Counted from the stretch's first letter, positions 1 through 5,045 are shown. The stretch is 5,045 bases of DNA from Thermococci archaeon (GCA_003660485.1 QMUI01000090.1:1-5045), one strand, 5' to 3'. Notes: generated from the sequence alone by a model not told the origin. Program-made: numbers and translations.

Positions 1-19
1 ATGTTCATTGCGAAAACAC

Positions 20-35
20 CAACAAGAATTTATAT
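20..35 (+). promoter_or_regulatory. TATA/BRE promoter for the DUF2258-like gene
   Basis: TTTATAT at 29-35 is a good archaeal TATA box, preceded by a purine-rich BRE-like stretch (CAACAAGAA, 20-28). Archaeal transcription usually starts about 25 bases past the TATA centre, which puts the start near 55-58, directly before the SD at 57-61 and the ATG at 67. Such short leaders are normal in Thermococcales. The element lies inside the longest open reading frame, which argues that translation does not begin at position 1. Confidence 0.6.
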
Positions 36-56
36 CCCAAAATCTAAAAATAATAC

Positions 57-61
57 GGTGA
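57..61 (+). promoter_or_regulatory. Ribosome binding site deciding the start at ATG 67
   Basis: GGTGA matches the core complementary to the archaeal 16S 3' end, with a 5-base spacer (GGTTT) to ATG 67. Nothing can be seen upstream of position 1, so an earlier start cannot be excluded from this site alone. The TATA box at 29-35 makes 67 much the better choice. Confidence 0.6.
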
Positions 62-66
62 GGTTT

Positions 67-525
67 ATGCCTAAGTTATTAACGGGATTTGTAAGAGCGA
101 GCGGTTATGCTAACAAAGTTAGGAAAGTCCTTTTTGCAGCCACCCGAGGAAAGGTGCCCCCAGAAGAAGTTGTGAGAGTTAGTGCAGAAATTAACAAATA
201 CATTTTTGGAAAACTTCAAGAGCTAAACGTTAAGAAAGAAGACGTAGTAAGGGTGTCTCTAGATTTTGACATTGAGGATGAAAAAATAAAGTGGTATCCT
301 GAAACCCTTCAAATAGAAGTTTACAGGAGAGAAGAGGAAGAAAAGTTAGCATTAGCGATGGAAGAAGTAGAAGAGATGGAGAGGACTTTTGAAGAGGTAG
401 TAAAAGAGTTGGAAAGTCTTGCAAACAAACTAAAAGAAGTTACAGATTCCATATTAAATATCGTTGAGAGGATAAAGCAGGAACATACGGGGCTTAGATT
501 AAAGGTGGAGGAGCATGAGACGTAG
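67..525 (+). CDS. DUF2258-like archaeal protein with C-terminal coiled coil
   Basis: From ATG 67 this is a 152-residue cytoplasmic protein with no signal peptide or membrane segment. Residues 1-87 form an alpha/beta globular part beginning MPKLLTGFVRASGYANKVRK. That opening resembles my recollection of the archaeal DUF2258 family, whose members begin in the same way; the function is unknown to me. From about residue 88 the chain becomes Glu/Lys-rich with spaced hydrophobics (LALAMEEVEEMERTF and onward), a likely coiled coil to about residue 145, suggesting oligomerisation or a partner protein. The frame is open back to an ATG at position 1, but a TATA box and SD inside that 22-codon extension favour ATG 67. 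The 3' end overlaps the next gene by 11 bases, so the two are probably cotranscribed and translationally coupled. The family name is moderately certain; no enzyme motif is visible. Confidence 0.75.
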   Translation: MPKLLTGFVRASGYANKVRKVLFAATRGKVPPEEVVRVSAEINKYIFGKLQELNVKKEDVVRVSLDFDIEDEKIKWYPETLQIEVYRREEEEKLALAMEEVEEMERTFEEVVKELESLANKLKEVTDSILNIVERIKQEHTGLRLKVEEHET

Positions 526-988
526 TGTTACAATTTTAATACTCTTGCTGATCTCTGTTCCACTTGCCAACTTTGGTTACTTCATATTCAGATACATTGC
601 GTTAGGTCCCGTTAATGACTGTGAAGTTAGCTTAGTTAACGTGTACGTGTCACACGTTGACACAGATAGTGCTAGGATAGTTGCAATTGTTGAAGTTCTT
701 AACCCAACAAGTAAGAAAGTTTCGATAGATGGCATTAAGATTGAACTCTATGCTGAGGACATATACATAGGGGAATACAGCCTTAACAGGACCATGACAT
801 TAACCCCAGGGGAGAAAGTAACAATACCCATTAACTTTACGATATATTACTCGAATGTCCCAACGGAATTCGTTAGGGTATTACTCGAAAATAAAACAAG
901 AGAATTGACGTGGTGGGCAACAGGGGGATTATACGCCAACTCACTTTTTGGAATCCTCAAGGTTCCCTTTAATGCTACCCTTAGATAG
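515..988 (+). CDS. Membrane-anchored LEA14-like (LEA type 2 / WHy) domain protein
   Basis: This 157-residue protein starts at ATG 515, with AGGTG at 503-507 and a 7-base spacer. Residues 5-30 are a hydrophobic segment after two arginines, a signal anchor that would place the rest outside the cytoplasmic membrane. Residues 37-150 look like a LEA14/WHy beta-sandwich: alternating strands, a central VEVLNPTSKKVSIDGIKIEL, then a TLTPGEKVTIPINFTI strand pair. In other organisms such domains are linked to desiccation and stress tolerance or to lipid and protein binding; the role here is unknown. Four possible N-glycosylation sequons (N91, N107, N126, N153) fit an extracytoplasmic location. The gene overlaps the upstream DUF2258-like gene by 11 bases. 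Its last 48 bases overlap the opposite-strand V4R gene. The fold call is by pattern and fairly secure; a specific function is not. Confidence 0.8.
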   Translation: MRRSVTILILLLISVPLANFGYFIFRYIALGPVNDCEVSLVNVYVSHVDTDSARIVAIVEVLNPTSKKVSIDGIKIELYAEDIYIGEYSLNRTMTLTPGEKVTIPINFTIYYSNVPTEFVRVLLENKTRELTWWATGGLYANSLFGILKVPFNATLR

Positions 989-2182
989 CTTCTTAATAAC
1001 AAATAGGCACCTTCTATGCCCTTGACTCTCACATTCTACTTCTTCACCTTCCCAAATTTCCCCCGTAAGCCTTTCTATTAGTTTGGTAAGGGCCCCTACG
1101 TAGTTTAAATGAGCAGGATATGGAAAGTTCCTTAAGCTGGGGAACAAGTTCTTCCCTTCAATTACTATTCTATCCTCCGATAGGTCGAGTATTCTTAAGA
1201 GCCCTCCTCCCGTAGCCTTCGTAAATTCAAAACTATCTTCAAGAATTCTCTTTATCGCTTCTATCCTGGGGAGGTTCTTAATAGTATCTTGGTCGAGAGG
1301 AAGGGTAGTCATTTCATACTTCCCCCACCTATATAAAAACTCTTTCCCACGTTCAGGACCTAAAAACTGATATATAAACTCTATTAGGGCGGATTCTGAG
1401 TATTCTTCTATTATCTGAACCCTCACACCGCCCATTATTAAGGCTCCAGTGTTGTCCAATATTAGGGATTCTTTGACATTGTCAACGCTTTTAAATGAGT
1501 CCTGAGCAAGTATTATGCCAGTATTGCCCCTAATGTATGGAATTGAAGCCTGATTTATTTTTAAGGGCAAAAAGGATCTTCTTATTGTAATCGTTCCATT
1601 TTTTGCTTCCAAGACGTACTCGAAGGGTATTAGTAACATTGAAAGATCCTGAGTGGATAAAACGTCGGAGTTCAATGAGGCTAATGTTGAAGCCCCGAAT
1701 CTCTTAATTGAGTTAACAAGTCTCACTACAACCCTTATATACGCCCTCTGATCAGTTTGGAGGGTGTATAATGAGGTTAGATCGTCTATCACGACAAAAT
1801 CATAAGCTTCCTTAACAACGCTCTCCCTGACTATTGCCGTTGTTATGCTAAGATCCATCGGGTTTGGCAAGATATTAGCCCCAGCTACGTGAGTTGGGGA
1901 ATATAGATTTGAGAATCCATCTAGTATTTTTAATTTTCCTTCTTTAATGAACTTGGTGTAGTTCATCCCATACGGTTCTAACCATTTGATTAGTGAATTA
2001 ACATCTTGTCTAAACTCTATAAGGAGAATTTTATATCCCTGTGACAAAAATGACATAACTAATTGATGAAGAAGTAACACATGGTCATTATCAATACCTC
2101 CAACTATTGCAACATTGTGCGTTTTTTCAAATCCACCTCCCAATATTTGATCAAGAGTTTTAAGGCCACTCCTAATCTTCAT
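941..2182 (-). CDS. KaiC/RecA-like protein with degenerate Walker A and C-terminal V4R domain
   Basis: A 413-residue cytoplasmic protein. Residues 1-215 follow the RecA/KaiC/RadA fold: a SGLKTLDQILGGGF opening typical of KaiC-like ATPases, a Walker B-like FVVIDD at 129-134, and a following sensor region. Where KaiC proteins have GxxGxGKT, this one reads VGGIDNDHV (27-35), without the Lys-Thr that binds phosphate, so ATP hydrolysis is doubtful. Residues about 245-397 resemble the V4R (4-vinyl reductase) domain, a small-molecule-binding fold. Its usual ending with two cysteines is seen in VECESQGHRRCLFVI (C384, C392), which may bind metal. I infer a ligand sensor or signalling protein rather than an enzyme. 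ATG 2182 is the only start codon before an upstream in-frame stop, and no SD precedes it. It follows the ferritin-like gene on the same strand after 62 bases, and its 3' end overlaps the LEA14-like gene convergently. Confidence 0.8.
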   Translation of the reverse strand: MKIRSGLKTLDQILGGGFEKTHNVAIVGGIDNDHVLLLHQLVMSFLSQGYKILLIEFRQDVNSLIKWLEPYGMNYTKFIKEGKLKILDGFSNLYSPTHVAGANILPNPMDLSITTAIVRESVVKEAYDFVVIDDLTSLYTLQTDQRAYIRVVVRLVNSIKRFGASTLASLNSDVLSTQDLSMLLIPFEYVLEAKNGTITIRRSFLPLKINQASIPYIRGNTGIILAQDSFKSVDNVKESLILDNTGALIMGGVRVQIIEEYSESALIEFIYQFLGPERGKEFLYRWGKYEMTTLPLDQDTIKNLPRIEAIKRILEDSFEFTKATGGGLLRILDLSEDRIVIEGKNLFPSLRNFPYPAHLNYVGALTKLIERLTGEIWEGEEVECESQGHRRCLFVIKKLSKGSIKGNLEDSKK

Positions 2183-2201
2183 ACTAACTTGAGGATTTAG
2201 G

Positions 2202-2216
2202 TTTAAGTTAAAAAAC
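2202..2216 (-). promoter_or_regulatory. Possible promoter for leaderless V4R-gene mRNA, or T-rich terminator
   Basis: On the minus strand the 62-base gap contains a T5 run and then GTTTTTTAACTTAAA just ahead of the V4R gene. Read as a TATA element (centre about 2211), it predicts transcription starting within a few bases of ATG 2182. That fits the lack of any SD there and suggests a leaderless mRNA. The same T runs could instead end the upstream ferritin-like transcript. The sequence does not decide between these. Confidence 0.3.
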
Positions 2217-2244
2217 TTTACTAAAAATGAGATGAGAAATTACA

Positions 2245-2844
2245 TTATCCCCTAAACCTGCCAACGATCTTGGTTAGAATTGCGGTGTGTTGATATTCAT
2301 TATGGAGGATTGCTTTTGATAATTCCTTAATTACAGGATGCTTTGCCTTGCTTTCCAGCTCCCTGTACCCGTCCTGCATTTCCTTTTCCATTTTAATGGC
2401 ATCATCTAACTTTTCAATTATATTATCTAACTTCTCTTGGGGTATTATAGAGACTTCTGGGAACGATTTTACTAACTCCTCCAGCACTTCTTCGGGTGGT
2501 ATTCTATAACCGACTTTTCCAAAGTCTAATGGTAGTAGCAGGGAAGGCACTCCTGGGAGTAAGGCCAGTCCTTGATCTAGCTCCATCACAGACTCTCTTA
2601 TTGGCTCAAGCTCTGGATAAAACGGCTCTAAATGCTCCTTTAAGAGTGCTGAGGCCTCCTTATATGCCCTTTCAATAGCCTCCATAAGCTCCTTATGGAA
2701 TATCTTATCAACCGCAAGTCTAAGTACAACTCTCTTAAGCTCAGCATCTTCTGGCCTCTTAAGCTCTTTCAGGAGATCCTTGTAGTCCTTCAATGCCTCT
2801 TTCTCTGCCTCTTTGATTTTCCTTACGGTCTCCACCAGCGTCAT
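2245..2844 (-). CDS. Ferritin/rubrerythrin-like four-helix protein, function unknown
   Basis: A 199-residue soluble, highly helical protein. Four long helices are visible at about 1-28, 33-72, 135-165 and 169-196, with a Pro/Leu-rich non-helical insert at about 92-120. The layout matches a ferritin-like diiron fold. E14 and Y21 in helix 1 are mirrored by E153 and Y160 in helix 3. Helix 4 has a full ExxH (E183, H186). Helix 2 has H50, but the expected Glu three residues earlier is K47, with D46 beside it. In the rubrerythrin/ferritin superfamily these residues hold two irons for peroxide or oxygen reduction or iron storage. Here the site is incomplete or altered, so metal binding is uncertain. 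No rubredoxin-type cysteines are present. The start is well set by a perfect SD (2851-2858). It lies upstream of the V4R gene and divergent from the PINA gene. I do not recognise a named family. Confidence 0.75.
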   Translation of the reverse strand: MTLVETVRKIKEAEKEALKDYKDLLKELKRPEDAELKRVVLRLAVDKIFHKELMEAIERAYKEASALLKEHLEPFYPELEPIRESVMELDQGLALLPGVPSLLLPLDFGKVGYRIPPEEVLEELVKSFPEVSIIPQEKLDNIIEKLDDAIKMEKEMQDGYRELESKAKHPVIKELSKAILHNEYQHTAILTKIVGRFRG

Positions 2845-2850
2845 TACTTA

Positions 2851-2858
2851 TCACCTCC
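2851..2858 (-). promoter_or_regulatory. Perfect Shine-Dalgarno for the ferritin-like gene
   Basis: GGAGGTGA on the minus strand is a full match to the archaeal anti-SD, 6 bases from ATG 2844. It fixes this start and implies efficient translation. Confidence 0.85.
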
Positions 2859-2878
2859 GAGCTTTTAATAACCTTTGG

Positions 2879-2895
2879 TATTTAAAAGTTTTCTG
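2879..2895 (-). promoter_or_regulatory. BRE/TATA promoter of the ferritin-like gene
   Basis: On the minus strand, CAGAAAA followed by CTTTTAAATA forms a good BRE plus TATA box. The expected transcription start, about 25 bases on, falls near 2858-2860, immediately before the SD, giving a leader of about 15 bases. The TTTAAA core is palindromic, so the same element could also serve the divergent PINA gene, although the plus-strand flank is a poor BRE. Confidence 0.65.
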
Positions 2896-2911
2896 AGGAA
2901 ACCCTAATAAA
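2895..2911 (+). promoter_or_regulatory. Possible BRE/TATA of the PINA-type gene
   Basis: GAGGAAACC followed by CTAATAAA is a weak BRE/TATA candidate. It would start transcription near 2930, just ahead of the first GAGGTGA. The alternative is the palindromic TTTAAA at 2881-2886, which would start the RNA near 2909 and include the inverted repeat at 2921-2939. The sequence does not decide between them. Confidence 0.3.
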
Positions 2912-2932
2912 GTAGCCACTTCACCTTTGGCT

Positions 2933-2950
2933 GAGGTGAGAGAGGTGAGA
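2933..2950 (+). repeat. Tandem 9-bp repeat carrying two SD motifs at the PINA start
   Basis: GAGGTGAGA occurs twice head-to-tail (2933-2941 and 2942-2950), directly before and across the start of the PINA-type gene. The first copy is a strong SD, 5 bases from GTG 2945. The second copy contains that GTG and ends just before a further in-frame GTG at 2951. TCACCT at 2921-2926 is the exact reverse complement of AGGTGA at 2934-2939, so the SD could fold into a hairpin if the mRNA begins upstream of 2921. Confidence 0.6.
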
Positions 2951-4750
2951 GTGATAGTTCCAGATACGAGTGTGATTGTAGATGGCAGGCTCACCCAATA
3001 TCTAAAGCGAGTAAAAGAAAAAGTAAAGGTTGTAGTGCCCGAAGCCGTCGTTGCTGAAATAGAACACCAAGCTAACGAAGGAAAGGCAATAGGACATACC
3101 GGGCTCGAGGAACTTAAGAAGCTTAGAGAAATGGCAGACAAGGGCAAGATACTGCTCGAGTTCTATGGCGAGAGGCCTGAGCTATGGCAGATAAGAAGAG
3201 CGAAGGCCGGAGAAATCGATCACCTGGTGAGAGAAGTTGCCAGAGAATTGAATGCTATACTAATAACAGGAGACCAAGTTCAGAGGGATATAGCGATAGC
3301 CAAAGGGATAGAGGTAATATACCTCGAGAGCAGAAGGGAGCCGAAGACCAGGTTGGAGGACTTTTTCGACGAGGAAACCATGAGTGTTCACCTAAAGGCA
3401 GGAGTTAAGCCCTTAGCAAAGAAGGGAAGGCCAGGAGAATGGAGACTGGTTCCGATAAGGGACAAACCACTAACCGAGGAGGAGCTGGAGGAAATAGCTG
3501 ATGACATAGTGGAGAGGGCAAGGAGAGATCCAGAGAGCTTTATAGAGCTTGATGAGCCAGGAGCAACCATTGTCCAACTTAGAAGTTATAGAATAGTCAT
3601 AGCCAAACCTCCATTCTCAGATAGGATCGAGATTACTGCTGTAAGGCCGGTGAAGAAGCTCAGCATTGAAGATTACAATTTAAGCGAGAAGCTCCTCGAG
3701 AGGTTAAAGGAGAAAGCTGAAGGAATCTTAGTTGCAGGACCCCCAGGAGCAGGTAAAACTACATTTGTTCAGGCGCTGGCGGAGTGGTACGCTTCAATGG
3801 GCAAGATAGTTAAGACAATGGAGAAGCCCAGGGATCTCCAAGTTAGTGAGGAGATAACTCAGTATACTGCCCTCAATGGGAGCATGGAGAAAACTGGAGA
3901 CGTGCTCTTACTTGTCAGACCAGACTACACGATATTTGATGAGATGAGAAAAACCAGCGACTTCCTAATCTACACCGACCTAAGACTCGCGGGCGTTGGA
4001 ATGGTAGGAGTAGTTCACGCAACCAAGCCCATAGATGCCATTCAGAGATTCATAGGTAGGGTAGAGCTTGGTATGATTCCTCAGATAGTTGATACAGTGA
4101 TATTCATCAAGGCAGGTAGGGTCGCCAAGGTTTTAACGTTAGAGTACAAGGTGAAAGTTCCCACAGGGATGAAGGAGGAAGACCTTGCAAGGCCCGTAAT
4201 AGAGGTCAGGGACTTTGAAACTGGCCAGCTAGAGTACGAGATCTACACGTTCGGCGAAGAAGTAAGCGTCGTCCCAATAAAAAAGGAGGAGAAGGCGCCA
4301 GCTCTCAAACTTGCGGAGAAGAGGCTTAAGCAAGAAATACAGAGGTTCCTGCCAGATGTATACACTGAGGTCGAGATTATCAGCCCGCACAAGGCCATTA
4401 TATATGCCGATGAGTTCGATATCCCGGCGATAATAGGGAAGAAAGGGAAGAGAATACAGGAATTAGAGAAGAGACTTGGAATAAATATTGACGTAAAGAG
4501 CTTTGCGGAGAAGCAACCAGAGGTTAAAGAGAGGATACCAGTGGAGATAGAGGAAAAGAAGAAGAGCATAGTTCTCAGAGTCTCTCCTGACTATGCAAGG
4601 AAACCCTTGAGGTTTTATGCGGGCAATGACTATGTCTTCACAGCAACCCCAAGCAAGAAGGGCGTTGTAAAAGTCTCAAAGAGCTCACCGGTCGGCAAGT
4701 TGCTTAAAAGATATATCGACGAAGGTCACGCGATTTGGGCTTCACTGTAG
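2945..4750 (+). CDS. pina: PINA-type ATPase: PIN, VirB11-like ATPase and KH domains
   Basis: A 601-residue protein counted from GTG 2945. Residues 4-130 are a PIN nuclease-fold domain with acidic residues D7, D13, E38, D92, D110 and D115. Residues about 240-400 are a secretion/PilT-VirB11-type ATPase with Walker A GPPGAGKT (265-272), Walker B TIFDEM (D332, E333) and a conserved His in VVHATKP (H358). A KH domain with GKKG (498-501) follows, then a basic C-terminal segment ending near IDEGHAIWASL. The order matches COG1855. The Sulfolobus islandicus member, PINA, forms hexamers, interacts with the Holliday junction resolvase Hjc and promotes branch migration, so a recombination and repair role is likely here, although RNA binding through KH is possible. 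All key motifs look intact. GTG 2945 is preferred because GAGGTGA lies 5 bases upstream. TTG 2927 would add six residues but has no SD. Confidence 0.93.
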   Translation: MRVIVPDTSVIVDGRLTQYLKRVKEKVKVVVPEAVVAEIEHQANEGKAIGHTGLEELKKLREMADKGKILLEFYGERPELWQIRRAKAGEIDHLVREVARELNAILITGDQVQRDIAIAKGIEVIYLESRREPKTRLEDFFDEETMSVHLKAGVKPLAKKGRPGEWRLVPIRDKPLTEEELEEIADDIVERARRDPESFIELDEPGATIVQLRSYRIVIAKPPFSDRIEITAVRPVKKLSIEDYNLSEKLLERLKEKAEGILVAGPPGAGKTTFVQALAEWYASMGKIVKTMEKPRDLQVSEEITQYTALNGSMEKTGDVLLLVRPDYTIFDEMRKTSDFLIYTDLRLAGVGMVGVVHATKPIDAIQRFIGRVELGMIPQIVDTVIFIKAGRVAKVLTLEYKVKVPTGMKEEDLARPVIEVRDFETGQLEYEIYTFGEEVSVVPIKKEEKAPALKLAEKRLKQEIQRFLPDVYTEVEIISPHKAIIYADEFDIPAIIGKKGKRIQELEKRLGINIDVKSFAEKQPEVKERIPVEIEEKKKSIVLRVSPDYARKPLRFYAGNDYVFTATPSKKGVVKVSKSSPVGKLLKRYIDEGHAIWASL

Positions 4751-4752
4751 AG

Positions 4753-4770
4753 ATTTTTCTTCTTTTCTCT
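4753..4770 (+). terminator. T-rich terminator after the PINA-type gene
   Basis: Immediately after the TAG stop, the plus strand reads ATTTTTCTTCTTTTCTCT. Runs of T without a hairpin are the usual intrinsic terminators of Thermococcales. A separate strong TATA box 17 bases further on supports a transcript boundary here. Confidence 0.6.
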
Positions 4771-4780
4771 CACCTCACCA

Positions 4781-4795
4781 AGAGAATTATATAAT
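4781..4795 (+). promoter_or_regulatory. Strong BRE/TATA promoter of the structured RNA region
   Basis: AGAGAA followed by TTATATAAT (4787-4795) is the best TATA box in the window. Transcription should begin at about 4815-4820. No convincing protein gene follows within the window, which suggests that it drives an RNA gene or a long leader. Confidence 0.65.
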
Positions 4796-4870
4796 GGGAA
4801 GTTAGGCCTGTTGTCAGCATGAATAAGGACCATCTAACCTACTCCTTGCCCTGAGGAGCTGTTCTTTTGA

Positions 4871-4926
4871 TGGGCTTTGGGGCTGTTACCGTTCAGCTGG
4901 GCTGGTGACCCCTTGAGGTGGGCCCA
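4871..4926 (+). other. Bulged hairpin domain in the candidate RNA
   Basis: TGGGC (4871-4875) pairs with GCCCA (4922-4926) around an inner stem. The inner stem is GGGG/CCCC, a CTG bulge, TTAC/GTGA with one wobble pair, a CGTT bulge, then CAGC/GCTG capped by TGG (4879-4912). All bulges are on the 5' side. Stacked short helices with unpaired bulges look more like a functional RNA than a terminator. Confidence 0.5.
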
Positions 4927-4955
4927 ATTTTGAACAAGGGTGAAAAGTCAACCAC

Positions 4956-4980
4956 ACCAGTTGCAACGAATGCAACCGGT
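4956..4980 (+). other. 9-bp hairpin with ACGAA loop in the candidate RNA
   Basis: ACC-A-GTTGCA pairs with TGCAAC-C-GGT around the five-base loop ACGAA. The stem is perfect except for one A-C mismatch. It is the cleanest single hairpin in the window. Confidence 0.6.
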
Positions 4981-4994
4981 AGCGGATTCCTCTT

Positions 4995-5043
4995 GAGCCT
5001 TGTCCTTCTCCCACACTGCATCATTGTGTGTATGGGTTGGCTC
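4995..5043 (+). other. Terminal stem of the candidate RNA at the window edge
   Basis: GAGCC (4995-4999) pairs with GGCTC (5039-5043). Inside it, CACAC (5012-5016) pairs with GTGTG (5026-5030), with two further C-G pairs across a TAT bulge. The outer stem can extend by T-G wobbles to the last base of the window, so the structure probably continues beyond it. Confidence 0.45.
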
Positions 5044-5045
5044 GG

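Larger units (their letters stand above)
4815..5045 (+). ncRNA. Candidate structured non-coding RNA (or long leader), 3' end outside the window
   Basis: This stretch follows a strong promoter, is GC-richer than the upstream genes (about 52% by hand count over 4801-5045), and has no good reading frame. Both plus-strand ATGs are followed by TGA within 12 codons. By eye it folds into a series of hairpins: CTCCT/AGGAG at 4842-4858, a bulged 12-bp stem at 4879-4912 enclosed by TGGGC/GCCCA at 4871-4926, a 9-bp stem at 4956-4980, and a multi-part stem at 4995-5043. High GC against an AT-rich background is the signature by which the Pyrococcus hgc RNAs were found, but I cannot assign it to one of them. 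It lacks motifs I would expect of tRNA, RNase P RNA or SRP RNA. A leader for a gene beyond the window, or the end of a decayed mobile element, remains possible. The plus strand is inferred from the promoter. Confidence 0.5.

Noticed and set aside
230..424. Antisense frames within genes (230-424 and 2851-3147 on the minus strand, 2496-2678 on the plus strand, and similar)
   Set aside because: They are low-complexity Ser/Leu/Phe-rich translations of the complement of good genes, without ribosome sites. They are shadows.
2927..2929. TTG as the PINA start
   Set aside because: The longest frame uses it, but no SD precedes it, while GTG 2945 has GAGGTGA at a 5-base spacing. It would remain possible only on a leaderless mRNA.
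4801..4838. GTTAG/CTAAC pairing as a closing stem of the candidate RNA
   Set aside because: The 5' strand lies upstream of the transcription start predicted from the TATA box, so it is probably not in the RNA.
4819..4908. Two micro-ORFs in one frame (11 codons from ATG 4819, 12 codons from ATG 4870), with further open sequence after the second TGA
   Set aside because: Two in-frame TGA stops and an amino acid make-up unlike the neighbouring proteins argue against a gene. Selenocysteine read-through is not supported by anything seen. RNA structure explains the region better.
4901..5000. Resemblance to the 3' end of an IS200/IS605 tnpB gene and its right-end hairpins
   Set aside because: Only a loose, frame-shifted likeness to a TPVEVGP-type tail. 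No zinc-ribbon or catalytic motifs are present. BLASTX against ISfinder would settle it.
4868..5030. C/D box guide RNA motifs
   Set aside because: Near matches to box C (TGATGG on plus, ATGATGC on minus) lack a properly spaced partner D box and C'/D' pair.
4893..5045. Minus-strand open frame of about 50 codons reaching the window edge
   Set aside because: No SD or promoter is visible for its in-window ATG, and it lies antisense to the stems. It could be part of a longer gene beyond the edge, but nothing here supports it.

Overview
The window looks like chromosomal DNA from a hyperthermophilic euryarchaeon of the Thermococcales, most likely Pyrococcus or a close relative. This rests on several things: archaeal TATA/BRE promoter elements, strong Shine-Dalgarno (SD) sites of the GGAGGTGA type, Lys/Glu-rich proteins, heavy use of AGA/AGG and ATA codons, and a PIN-ATPase-KH protein (PINA/COG1855 type) that I know only from archaea. 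The species is inferred from style, not from a database match.

Layout. Positions 1-988 (+) hold a two-gene unit: a DUF2258-like protein with a coiled-coil tail, and an overlapping membrane-anchored LEA14/WHy-like protein. Positions 941-2844 (-) hold two genes read leftward: a ferritin/rubrerythrin-like four-helix protein, then a protein joining a KaiC/RecA-like domain with a broken Walker A motif to a C-terminal V4R ligand-sensing domain. The 3' end of this last gene overlaps the LEA14-like gene tail-to-tail by 48 bp. Positions 2845-2944 are a compact divergent promoter region. Positions 2945-4750 (+) hold the PINA-type ATPase, which in Sulfolobus is linked to Holliday junction processing.

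Positions 4751-5045 contain no convincing protein gene. After a T-rich terminator and a very good TATA box, the sequence becomes GC-richer (about 52% by hand count) and folds by eye into several consecutive hairpins with bulges. The last hairpin closes within two bases of the window edge. I read this as the 5' part of a structured non-coding RNA gene or a long structured leader. It is the most interesting part of the window.

Start codons matter here. The first gene probably starts at ATG 67 rather than position 1, because a TATA box and an SD lie between them. The PINA gene probably starts at GTG 2945 rather than at the upstream TTG 2927. The genes do not form one obvious pathway. A DNA-repair ATPase sits beside a possible ligand- or redox-responsive pair (V4R sensor plus ferritin-like protein), and any functional link between them is inference.
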